Positions 1 to 10,020 of a stretch of DNA of 64,000 nucleotides are shown here, in pieces. A program made the translations under genes and the position numbers. The DNA is taken from NCBI GenBank assembly GCA_021018995.1, contig CM037587.1, positions 12,468,866 to 12,532,865 of the forward strand, read 5' to 3'. The DNA comes from Chloranthus sessilifolius. Lineage: Eukaryota > Streptophyta > Magnoliopsida > Chloranthales > Chloranthaceae. The notes beneath the pieces were generated by a model, which was not told where the DNA came from, made no database searches, and was given only the letters and a program-made list of their open reading frames with translations. Numbering within the stretch: the stretch's first letter is position 1; each line of letters begins with the position of its first letter.

Positions 1-719
1 CAGGCATAATGTAAAGCACCCTGTCTGGCTGCCCCAGGTCCACCAACTCGTCAGGCACAAAGAGGCTAGATAACCAGGACATTTTAACCTCAGTGTCGTG
101 TATCTGCCCACGAGGTGGATAGGCCCCTATCAATTGGGTGACGTCCTCTTTACTCGGTACAGCAAGGCCAGCTATCGGTATGCCCCTTATCCTAATACCC
201 CTAATCATTTCCCAATCAACGGACGTCAAGGCCATCTCAGCATACGGCATATGGAAGATCACAGTCTCAGGGCAGAACTGATCAATCAGTGCCTTTAGGT
301 ACACCGCGCCAGCTCTCATAGGCGGGCAAGATAGAAACTCCCCCAAGCTCACCTGCGCCAGTAAGAACTTCACCACAGGGGGATATAGAGGTAGAAATCA
401 TGAAAATCCAGCCATCCCCCACGGAATATGATAGGGGGAAGGTCCTGCATCCAAAGGAAAGTGCATTAGATCATGGAAATAAAGCAAAGCTGCACAAAAG
501 AAAGAAATTGAACCTGTCTCTTATCTGGCCTGCTATGCCGAAATTCAAAATATGAATATAATGTTGATGTAGGAGGTCGACTCGGGCAGCCTTGCCCTGC
601 ATTTCAAGCCAAGGGCCCGCTTTCTGCTCTATCCAAAGGAACTGCTCCCCCCTACGGACCGTAGACTATCTCGGGCCCCTCCCATGGTCCTCCTTGGGAA
701 CATGCTCATCATCACTCAA
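1..719 (-). pseudogene. antisense plant mobile domain (PMD) pseudogene, E copy
   Basis: Decayed copy of the antisense PMD gene seen better at 43274-45740, cut by the window edge. Exon 1 (about 719-545) encodes a start like LSDDEHVPKED, in which the ATG of the F copy is TTG. It also has an in-frame stop, and the GT donor seen in F is missing. Exon 2 begins after an AG acceptor at 445 and reads through HMPYAEMALTSVDWEMI and SWLSSLFVPDELVDLGQP, which are PMD hallmarks, but needs a one-base frame correction near 385. PMD proteins in plants include the MAIN/MAIL group and many TE-borne relatives. The gene lies opposite to the sense of the retrotransposon. It cannot make a full protein as it stands. 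Confidence 0.8.
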
Positions 720-1375
720 TATTCTGGGGTAATAAAAAGTAATCACATCAGAGTAGATCAGTGATAAATAACCCTTTTATGATACGTTGCCAAGGAAGGT
801 AAGTAGTGCTCACCCTTTTTCTATCGTTTTCAGAAACCATGATGCACACATAACATACAAAAACAAAAGCAAAAAAAAAAATCCCTTTATTTTATTTTTA
901 CAAAAATAAAAATAAAAATAATAAAAAACCCTTCACTTTATTTTGCAAAAATACAAATGAAAAACAAAAAAAAAAAACCTTTACTTTATTTTTCAAAAAA
1001 AAACAAAAAAAACAAAAAAAGAGAGATATATAGATAAACCACAGAAAATGTAGGGCATCATTCATGCAATCAAACTCATCATCAATAAGCATGCGTACAA
1101 GAGAAACAAGCCATTACTCATCAAAGAATACAAAATCATGATCATATTTACAAGAAAAAGTAAGAAAAATCAAGAAAAAATGAGTTTAAAATGGTTACCT
1201 TGTGAAGAAGAAAGAGTCGTTGATCTAGTACAATACGAGCGTTCAATCGGCGCGAGTAAATGCCGGCAATAGGGCACGTGTAGAGACAAGGTAAAGGAAC
1301 CCTAGGGAGTTCATTTTTTAGTTTGAAAGAGGGGGGAAGAGAAATTTCAAAAATATGCCCCGTGTTAAATTGATC
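720..1375 (-). other. antisense gene leader: 5' UTR exon and T-rich intron
   Basis: No protein-coding signal. On the minus strand a leader exon (about 1330-1201) ends in CACAAG followed by GTAACCATTT, a good splice donor. The same leader and donor occur in F at about 46650. The following intron (1200 to about 720) is T-rich on the minus strand, with A-runs on the plus strand at 870-1020. AACCCTAGGG near 1300 resembles the telo-box motif common in plant 5' leaders. Read as the untranslated first exon and leader intron of the antisense PMD gene. Confidence 0.55.
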
Positions 1376-1389
1376 CCCCAGCCAAGCTT

Positions 1390-1506
1390 GGCGCAACTAT
1401 TACTTGCACCAGACAATTTTGGAGCACTTTTTGGATTGGCGCATCTATTAGTTATGCCAGGCAATTTTAGGCCCCCTTTTGGCTTGGCGCAACTAATAGT
1501 TGCACT
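1390..1506. repeat. palindrome cluster upstream of antisense PMD gene (E)
   Basis: Three imperfect copies, at 1390-1410, 1438-1458 and 1486-1506, of a 21-bp palindrome whose consensus arms are GGCGCAACTA and TAGTTGCGCC around one A or T. Starts are spaced 48 bp apart. They sit just upstream of the inferred start of the antisense transcript. The same motif recurs inside the LTR of this element. Confidence 0.85.
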
Positions 1507-3228
1507 AGCCATTAATAGATCGGCTCATGAGCCCAGTATTGGTCGGGTGCATTAACCCTCGTTGTTTCATTCTCCCGATGCATGTGCTCCAAAGCGACAT
1601 TTCGATCCTCATTCGACTTGCCCAAGAAGCCATGCTAGAATAAAAGTGGATCGAGATCAATAGGCATCCCAATCCTACATAGGAAAGCGTGAAGAAGTCC
1701 AAAAGATAATGGAAAAATCTCTCATAAAAAGCCAAAAACAAATAACAAAAAAATTACATAAAATGATAACTTGAAAAATGCCAAAATATCACATAAAATG
1801 ATAACTTGAAAATACCAAAAAAATCACTTAAAATGATAACTTGAAAATACCAAAAAAGTCACATAAAATAATAACTTGAGAATATAAAAAAATCACATAA
1901 AATAACAGCTTCAAAATTCAAAAAATCACATAAAATGATAGAAAAATCACAAACATAAAACACATAAAATAAAAAAACCTATTTGTGTTTCCCCACCGAG
2001 CTACGCACATGCATAAGGTGATAAAATGTCAATATTTTATCAGTAATGCAGTTGTGCCATATTAAATTCTTGAGTCTAAGGTTCGCCTTGGATCTTTGGA
2101 TCTTGCTTTGAAGTAGGAGCAACGGTGTCAATCATGATCAAACCGTCAATGTTTCGATCAGGTTGACTTCACCTCTAAATCTTTGTGCTAAGCGCTCTAT
2201 TGTTGGAATCATGTGAACTTTAGTGTCTTTAGCTTCAGATTCATTGGAAAAGGTCAATCGTTGGTAGAAACTAACCTGTTGAGAATGAGATCACATGTCG
2301 ATCAACTATGTTTAAATATGCCTGCAAAAGAGTTCTTTTCCCCTTTATTTTCTGCAAGCTTAAAACCTGTATTGGCACCGGTATCCCTATAAAGTGTACG
2401 CCTTGTGTCTGGGTATTCATTTGATGGTCGTTTGTTCTCGTAAATTGTACCCACACCGGTTCTGGGTTGAGACTTCCATCACTTTTATTGCTTATCGCCC
2501 CTAATGGGTGCATATTTATGCATAGTTAAATGAGATGTAAGATCATTATTAGTAGAGACTAGAATTAGGCGTCCCCCTTTGAGGGGCACCCAATTTTGGC
2601 TGGATCAATTTTGTGGTATCTAAGGTTAGATGCTCTAGGTCATGTGGATCTGGGGCACGTTTTCAAATATGGCACGTCCTCTCAAAAAGTGTTGTGACAT
2701 CTATTCACTTCGCTCGGGCAGTCATGCTAAATAAACTTCGGATCGATGGGTGTTCGCCCAAAGACATCGAACCCTGCTTTCAGTAGGGACACCCGCGAAC
2801 AGTCAGATGGAGCAATCAAATGCCTCATAGGACTAGACACAAACTATGGAGCCTTGCATATGTTTATTTTGCACCTATCCTTGAATGTGGGTCAATCACC
2901 CCTCTTACTTACGAAGCTGTTATATTCAGAATGAATCTTAAACATCAAATACCTTCAAATCATCTGGAGAAGTGAATATTTAGCCTGGCATATAGGGCTT
3001 TCACAACTCGTTCAGCCTTGGTTATGCCCAGTAATATCGCTAAGTGCTTGGGGACCGATTGCCTTGAGAAACAAATGTTTGGCCAGACATACAGGGCTTT
3101 CATTTTCTCACCATGTTACTTGTCTAATGTTTAAAGTTTATTCTGAATGCAGCGGACATGTTAGTAATGCCTTGGGCCTCTTCGAATGTCTCTTTTCTTT
3201 GACATTCGATAATTAGTGATCGGATACC
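1507..3228 (+). other. non-coding 3' internal region of E
   Basis: No convincing coding sequence on either strand. It aligns with 46979-48619 of element F throughout, for example the stretch AATATTTTATC near 2030 and 47370. The A-rich part at 1740-1980 contains several copies of a short unit like ATCACATAAAATGATAACTTG. This is the spacer between the antisense gene promoter and the polypurine tract. Confidence 0.6.
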
Positions 3229-3241
3229 AAAGAGGGGCATC
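3229..3241 (+). promoter_or_regulatory. polypurine tract of E
   Basis: AAAGAGGGGCATC directly precedes the LTR start TGTAGACACC. The same tract precedes the F and B 3' LTRs. It would prime plus-strand synthesis and fixes the element as plus-oriented. Confidence 0.8.
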
Positions 3242-3634
3242 TGTAGACACCCAAATTTGGCCTAAGGCCAGATCGAAACACATTTTGAGAGAGGCGCACT
3301 TTTGAGATTTTGATGGCATGTATGGAACTCTTATGAACCCTAAGGAATCACCCTAGAACCCTTCAGAATTTTTCTGAACCCTTAGAAACCAATCCCGACC
3401 CTTAGAACCCATTCCGGACTTAAACCTAGCCTTCTCGAGCAATGGATGAAAAGGGGTGTACTGAGAGTATCTGAGACCTTCTACTATAATCAAATCTCAT
3501 ACCATTAAAAAGTATAAGTCCTCAGCTTTCCAACAGGCCAAGAATCACCCCAATCAGAGCTATGTGCGCAAAGATATCACATTCCGAACCCAAGGGGCAA
3601 CGAAGTAATTTCAGGTGGACCCCCACAGGGATTT

Positions 3635-3892
3635 GGCGCAACAAATAGTTGCGCTAGGCCATTTCTCCCCAAAAATAGCTTGGCATAACTAATAGCTATG
3701 CTAGACCATCTCTCCCCTGAAATAGCATGGTGCAACTAATAGTTGCGCCAGGCCATTTCTCCCCAGAAATGGCTAAGCAAAACTAATAGTTGCACCAGTT
3801 TCAAGTGGACCCTACCTCACGAATACAACTTCCAGGCTACTGTGCTGCACTATTTTACTATGCATATGTCTGGCATAACTAATAGTTGTGCC
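3635..3892. repeat. palindrome cluster in U3 of the E LTR
   Basis: Five copies of the GGCGCAACTA/TAGTTGCGCC dyad, at about 3635-3655, 3682-3702, 3729-3749, 3775-3796 and 3872-3892. The first three starts are 47 bp apart. The last copy has longer flanking symmetry: ATATGTCTGGC on the left and GCCAGACATAT on the right. The cluster lies about 285-540 bp upstream of the LTR TATA box. Differences between copies are mostly C/T or G/A. Confidence 0.88.
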
Positions 3893-4176
3893 AGACATAT
3901 GAATAGTAACTATGTATTTTTATCCTGAAATTTGTGATTAGGGTTTGACTTGTTGACCACCTTGACCTTTGGGGTGTGTTTTGCTAGTTCAGTTGCACCC
4001 ATTTGCTATCTATGTGCAACCTCTTAAGTGGCTTAAAGCCTCACCCTATCATCCACCATTGGAGCATCCTTCCATATGTTTTAAGGCTCCAAAAATCCTA
4101 GGAAACCTTAGATGCTACATTACCTAATTTTTAATCTTGCTTAGCCTCTAAGTAGTCTCCTAACCCACCCATTTCC

Positions 4177-4184
4177 TATAAATA
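4177..4184 (+). promoter_or_regulatory. LTR TATA box (E)
   Basis: TATAAATA in CCTATAAATAGAG. It is conserved at the same place in the F LTR (49482-49489), and is the likely start region for genomic RNA. Confidence 0.7.
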
Positions 4185-4908
4185 GAGCCCCCTCCCCTTG
4201 GATTAAAGGTTGAGAAAGTTTGCCTAAGAGAGAAAGAGCTTAAGTGAGAAGATCTTTCTCCCTTTGGTGCACCATCATCCATACAGATTTCAGAATCCAT
4301 AAACCTTCCTTCAAGCCTTACACTTCATCTAAAACCTCTAGGTTAGGTGTGTGCTATCCCTTAGCCTTTCCTCTCTACCTCTTAGCTTGAAGCCTTAGGA
4401 GTTAGAACCCCATTCCATACCATATAAGCCTTCAAAAGCCCTCCAAAGCAAGCCAACGCAAGGCTCCTCAATAGTGCGACAAGGGCCGGAGAGCTCCGGC
4501 TTTCCCCTCCATTCCTCTACCGTCTCGATTTCTCCTCGATCCTCCGATTTGTACTATTATGTCGCCAAATTTTCGATAGGAACGGAGAGGCACAAATAGG
4601 ATTATAAGACCCATTTGGACAAAAGGAAGCCATTTTCATTTCTTTTTTATCATTCTTATTTTGGCCTTAAGTAGAGACCATATTTTGGGGGTTGATTGGA
4701 TGCCTAACACCTTCCCAATCGATAACCGAAGCCCCTACCCAAGAGCCTTTGGCATAAACCTGATTCAGAGTCATATTTTTAGCACTTTGATGCTTATAAA
4801 AATGATCTAGGTTTCCCAGGACACCAAAAGCTTTGGGTGACGACTCTATATTTTTTTATAGCAAGCGCATCATCACCATGGGATCGTAAAAAATTCCACA
4901 GTTGCACA

Positions 4909-6370
4909 ATACTTGACCATCGTCCTACTAAGGTAGTAAATGACCTTCTCTCTCTTGCTGTCGTCTTCATATTATCCCAGAATTACTCCCATTGCTTTCT
5001 CATTCGCTGAGAGGTATAGGATTAGGGGTCTTCCGAGAACTGGTGGCGATAATATTGGCGGGTTAAGGAGGTACTTTTTGATATTATCGAAAGCTTGCTG
5101 GCATTGGTCAACTCATTTATACTCAGTTCCTCCTTTAAGCAGCTTGTAGAAGGGATCACATCTGTCTAAATGCTGGGAGATAAATCTCCTGATGAATTAC
5201 AATCTTCCTATCAAACCTCGTAATTCCTTAATATTACTAGGAGGTGGCATCTCAAAGATGGCTCTGACTTTCACAGGGTCAACTTCAATTCCACTTACTG
5301 ACTACGAAACTTAGTAATTTCCCATAGGTGACTCTGAAGAAACATTTTTTGGGGTTCATTTTTAGCTGATATTTCTTAGCTCTTTGTAACACTAGTCGGT
5401 GTGTCTCAATATATCCTACTCGCATTTGGGACTTTACTAATATATCATCGACATAGACTTCTACACACTTATGCATCATATCATGGAAAATAGCCATCAT
5501 GGTGTGTTAGTACATGGCCCCTGCATTCTTGAGCCCAAAAGGCATGACAACATAGCAGTAAGTTCCCCATGGTGTAGTGAAAGAAGTCTTTTCTTGGTCA
5601 GACTTTATTAATTTAATCTGATTATACCCAGAGAAACAATCCATAAAGGATAGCATTTCATGTCTAGCGGTGTTGTCGATGAGAGTGTCAACATGTGGAA
5701 GAGGGAAGCCGTCTTTTGGGCATACCTGGTTGAGGTTTCGAAAGTCAATACAAACCCACACTCTGTCATCTTTCTTGGTGACAGGTACTATGTTGGCAAC
5801 CTACTTGGGGTAGAGGACAACTCGGATGAACTTGGCGGTATGTAACTTGTCAACTTCCTCTTTAACTTGAAGGGCTATTTATGGGTGCATCCTACTGAGT
5901 TTCTGCTTAACAGGTTTTGTATTGGGTTCTAAGACAAGATGATGTTCTACTAAACTTGGGTCTAAACCAGGCATATCCTCATAGGACCATGCAAAAGAGT
6001 CAATGTGCTCTTGTAAGACTTGTGCAATCAGTTGGCGTTCTTTGGAGTTAAGTGTTGCACTAATTAACAGATTCTTGGGTTTCTCGTCAGTATCGAAATT
6101 GATTTCTTCTGTGGGTTCTGCGGTGGCTTGGGTTTGCTCATCGAAATGTTTGATAACCCACTAGAAGTCTTGAGTCTCTTCGGTGGCTGGTGTTCCTTCT
6201 TCATCCTTGGTAAGCTCATATACTGTGAAGTTACTACATTGGAGATTCGATTTTGTGAAAGGTAACTCTTCGTCAGCACAATTTATGACCAAGAGATCTT
6301 CGGTAAGGTGAAGGTCAAATCTATTTATCCTTCTCTCAAAGTCATAAAGTATCTCATCTGGTATGATCAT
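4909..6370 (-). pseudogene. reverse transcriptase and start of RNase H, element A
   Basis: Copies element RNA into DNA as part of the gag-pol polyprotein. Visible on the minus strand: an approach segment (EILYDFERRINRFDLHLTED, 6353-6294), then the RT fingers and palm at about 5890-5285. Motifs seen are VCIDFRNLNQVCPKDGFPLP, the first catalytic aspartate in SFMDCFSGYNQ, the FGLKNAGAMY segment and the catalytic YVDDILVKS (about 5450). The thumb and RNase H start run on to 4909, where E interrupts. Stops are present after FGLKNAGAMY and in WVAN (TGG to TAG type), so it is not functional. Almost collinear with the B pol at 33288-34760. Confidence 0.88.
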
Positions 6371-7325
6371 TGGCTTGTTGTTTAGCCTGATTGCTTTGAG
6401 CCCTCATGCGGGAGATGGGATGGAAGTCTTGGGAGAAAAGTCTCCTTGTTGGCCGCAAACTTGATTCGAAACGAAGGGTTGCCTTTCTTTTATAAGGTTT
6501 TCTGATTTTTCTAGATTTTGTATTTATGAATTTTTAGGGTTTTCTATCTTTTCTATTTTTAAAATTTTTGATAATAAATATGGTACATGGTCGATCGCTT
6601 TAAGGGGCGTCGGGAGTGTTGCATCCTCTAGCTGAGGGAGCGAGACGGCTGCTGGAGCCGTTCGGGGGATCCTTCGAGAAAAGTGGACTTGTTGTAAATT
6701 TCGCATTTTTTTTTAGAGTCTTCAGCTAATGAGACCCTTTGAATGAGTGATGCGGGTAATAGTGGCACCGATGTTCGGATTTCCTCTATCACGTTAATAG
6801 CCTTCCTCAAAGAAACTCTGGAGATCATAGTCGATCAAACTATCCACTTCTAAGTCATAATATGGTGGCTCTTCCTACCAAGGGGGATCTCTGGAGGGGT
6901 TTCCAGGGGCAGTGAGTTCTTTCCCTTGATCCTCATAATAAACTAGAATGAGCACGCAGGCTCGACAGCGAGGCTAATAACGGTGAGAGATGCAGCGAGA
7001 TCTCCAAGGGCATTCCCATCCTTCCAAGTTAGAGTCGGAGACGATATCAAGTTTGACATCTTGATCTGATAGTACTTGTAGTCCTAAGTTAGCTTGCTCG
7101 GCTAACTCGAGTGCAGGGAGATCTATCCAATAGTCTTCGACATCACTCGGGGGAGGTTGCCACTCTTCCTCGAGAGATTTCTAAAATATTTAGAGTTGTG
7201 GGGCATCTGGGGACGAAGAAGCATCTAATTCAAGTTCCTCTTCAAACTTTATGAGGGCAATATGAGTGTTTCCCCCTAGGTCAACCAAACGACTGTTGGG
7301 ATTTTCTATTCCTTGTGCTGGTAGC
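6371..7325 (-). pseudogene. pol linker between G-patch and RT, element A
   Basis: Degenerate polyprotein linker. It matches the B interval 32390-33290 on the opposite strand, including the acidic stretch around 7140-7290 (B 32390-32520), but stops prevent a long frame. No recognised domain. It is separated from its upstream part (15686 onward) by the D insertion. Confidence 0.6.
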
Positions 7326-9996
7326 TGTTATTCACTGAAAAGTACCACTTTTCACCTCATAACTTAGCCTTTGGAGGACCTTGAAATAGACTAATACCAT
7401 TTGTTATGTGTGTTTTGCAGTTAGCAATAAAATGTGCAGCTTAATACAAACTCCTTGCTTTTTGACCCAAAAGAGAAAATACACTCAAAGATGACAGCTG
7501 AGACAAATCCTAATAGAACACCTTGGTAGTGCTCATCATGGTGACTCATTGTTGCTAATCACCATTGACAAAAGTCTAGCAGATGAATGAAGTTAGCTGA
7601 GAAGGGAGGAGACTACGACAGCAACAAGTGTCATGCACCAGAGCAGCAAAAGATAGACCTCGTATAGTCGAGGAGCTTCCTCGTGAAGCTAAAGATGTAG
7701 TAGAAGAGGCCCTCACGCAGATAAGTCGTGCAGTCAGAAGGACAGCTGAAATGACCTCGTGAAGATCTCACAGGTTAAAGTCCCCAGAATCTGTGGTCGC
7801 GAAGCTCTCTCGGAGATCAAGCCTCAAAGCAGCCACACAAAGAACACAGCGAGTCCATATGTACATTGAACAAAATAACACCTCATAGAGTTCTCGCGTA
7901 GCCCTGGAAGAGAGAGACACCCAAAATTCTCTTCACGCAAATCTCGCAGACTCTGAAGCCTTACCATTGACTACGTGAGCGCAAGAGCATAACTGGGCGA
8001 GTACTTATTGAGAGAGAGCTTCTGAAGCTCAACTGAGTGAGAAACTCTGGCGTTGTAGATCATCTCTGCGACAGCATTGCAGTGCTAGTGAATTGTGCAA
8101 TCAAATGAAGAGCTAACGCACGCGCAAGCACTTCCCACTAGCAAAAGGCAACTCCGTGAAGGTAAACCAGCTGTGCGAATGAGCTAAAAGCAGATACCAG
8201 CCCCGTGAAGCACGAGCTCTCCACTTCTCAGTTTTAACTCAAGGACCTTTTAGGAATTTCCTAAGGCTAGGGCACACTTATCGAGGCACGGATTTTAAGG
8301 CACATATCTCGAGGCATTCAAGGGTTGTAACAGTGCCACGTCTGTTGAAAAAATTAGGGTTAATCTTTAGAGCCAAGGTCATTTTGACAGAGTATATAAC
8401 TTGTACTTAGAGTTTATTACTTTCATCTTTCCTTCATCCTCTATCAGCTGAGAGCTCCAACAAGCTAGGGTTAGGATTTGATCACCTCTTTTTCCTATTT
8501 ATCTTCTCTCTTAGCTCAAGACTTGCTGGCTAATCCCCTTGTAAGCAGCTAGGTTTAGTTTTGTTTCAGTCTTGTAATAGATTTTGTAAACATTGGGATT
8601 GTGGATGAGCAGTTGTGTATAGGCTGCAGCCAGGAGACAGTTCATTGTAAGTTTTGCTTTTATCAATGAACTGCTATTTTAATGCTTAATCAAATCTATA
8701 GATCTTATGGTTTCTTTAGATGTCTATAGGATTCTTGTAAATTAGATTAGCTCACTCAATTTCTAGTAGATCTATTGTTTACCATCTGATTTTCCTTGAT
8801 TTGATAGACACATGGAAAGCAATGTTGGATCTGTAGTGAGATTGGGGAGCTCGGAGGCCTACAGACCATGGTGGTTGCAGCAGTTTACATGTTCTTTCTC
8901 AGACCTCTGAGGTATGGACAAACCAATGGGATACCCTGTGACCATAATAGTGGACAGAGTATAGCCCTCAGGTTGTGTCCAGTTACATGTTTGAGGAGGA
9001 TTCTTCTCCCCTGCACATGAGCTTCTAGACCCTTGTGAGGAGGTTTGTAGAGTAACTGGCTCCCCTTTGTTTTTCCTAATTGATATCAGATGTTAGATCT
9101 TATTTATCTGTGGTAATTCCAGTTTGAGGTCGAGTCATTGTAGGCCTTTTGTAGTAATGACCAGCTGAATCTAAAGTCGTATTCAACCTGTTACATGGTC
9201 CTTTTTGTGGGCACAATGAACCGTTGGCCTTGGCAAAGCACTTAGGATTTATAGGTTGGAATACCTATAGATGACAACTAGATCTGTGCTCTGGTCTGGG
9301 GAGCTTGTAGCACTGACATTACATAGTGATGCAATAGTATTCATGGCTAGAGCCGATCCAGTGGCTGGAGAAATAATCAGTCCACTCTTCTGGATTAGAC
9401 TAGAGAATTTCTGATTTAACTAATGGGATTTGACAGACTCTATCGGATACTCTGTGACCATTATAGTGGACAAAGAATAGCCCTAAGAGCGCCCTAAATG
9501 CATGGGTTAAACTTGGAGCTTATACCTTGTTGAGGCTATTAATAGCATCTCAGCAAGGACCACTACAGAGATAGACTAAATCTGAGTTACATTACTGCAT
9601 CATTAATTCTAGCTCAACCTACTTACTTCTCACCATTTTTTATATTTTATTTTGACACACTCTATCACCCTCTTTTCCTCAACCCTTTCTTTAAGATAGG
9701 GTTGTACTTTAGTTTCCTTCTTTAGTATAGTCGTGACACCTAACTCCCTTCCTTTAGGATTGTCAGATCTATAGCCAAATCTAGAGGCCTACTATTATTG
9801 CCCAATTTGGGTTCTTAATCAATTTCTCTATGGGACAAACTCTTACTTATCAAAACTTGCTACAATAGACCCTATACCTTGCAGGTCTAGGATTACTTTG
9901 GTTGTGCGGAATCCATTCTTTTATTTTACTTTGTTTAATTGGTTTCCACCACACAATAACACAAGCACACTGGGTAGACAAATCCTAGAGTCAACA
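7326..9996 (+). repeat. 5' LTR of D (2671 bp)
   Basis: Starts TGTTATTCAC and ends GAGTCAACA. U3 (about 7640-8230) is rich in short CpG dyads such as GCGAAGCTCTC. A TATATAAC box lies at 8393. The second half contains several near-repeats of GGGATACCCTGTGACCATAATAGTG-like segments (8930, 9450). Pairs with 13004-15685. Confidence 0.9.
8393..8400 (+). promoter_or_regulatory. LTR TATA box (D, 5')
   Basis: TATATAAC. The equivalent in the 3' LTR is TATATAAG at 14067-14074, and in the C LTR TATATAAG at 28387-28394. Confidence 0.6.
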
Positions 9997-9998
9997 AG

Positions 9999-10020
9999 TT
10001 TTTGGCACTGCTGTCGGGGA
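9999..10020 (+). promoter_or_regulatory. primer binding site of D
   Basis: TTTTTGGCACTGCTGTCGGG, two bases after the LTR end. It resembles the TTGGCGCCGTTGCCGGGGA primer site (tRNA-Asp type) common in Athila-like and other plant gypsy elements. The differences are of CpG-decay type. Confidence 0.6.

Larger units (their letters stand above)
1..4908 (+). mobile_element. LTR retrotransposon E, 3' part
   Basis: Right-hand part of a gypsy-type LTR retrotransposon whose 5' half lies left of the window. From left to right: an antisense PMD gene remnant, its leader and promoter with palindromes, a non-coding spacer, a polypurine tract and a 3' LTR. It aligns along its length with element F (about 44.9-50.2 kb). 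It interrupts the RNase H region of element A: the minus-strand pol of A runs up to 4909 and its sequence there matches element B (34740 region) up to GTCAAGTAT before E begins. The right border is fixed by the point where E and F stop matching (after GTTGCACA). The expected 5-bp target duplicate on the right would be ATACT; the left copy is outside the window. Confidence 0.85.
3242..4908 (+). repeat. 3' LTR of E (1667 bp)
   Basis: Begins TGTAGACACC and ends GTTGCACA, giving the usual TG...CA ends. It aligns from end to end with the F LTR at 48633-50213. U3 holds five palindromes (3635-3892), followed by a TATA box at 4177 and a leader with GAGAGAAAGAGCTT. The TATA box on the plus strand and the polypurine tract on the left show that this is the 3' LTR of a plus-strand element. 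Confidence 0.88.

Noticed and set aside
98-298. Plus-strand 66-codon open frame at the left edge
   Set aside because: Shadow of the antisense PMD exon, which has recognisable PMD segments on the minus strand.
5660-5845. Plus-strand 61-codon frame within RT
   Set aside because: Antisense of the conserved RT palm segment of element A.
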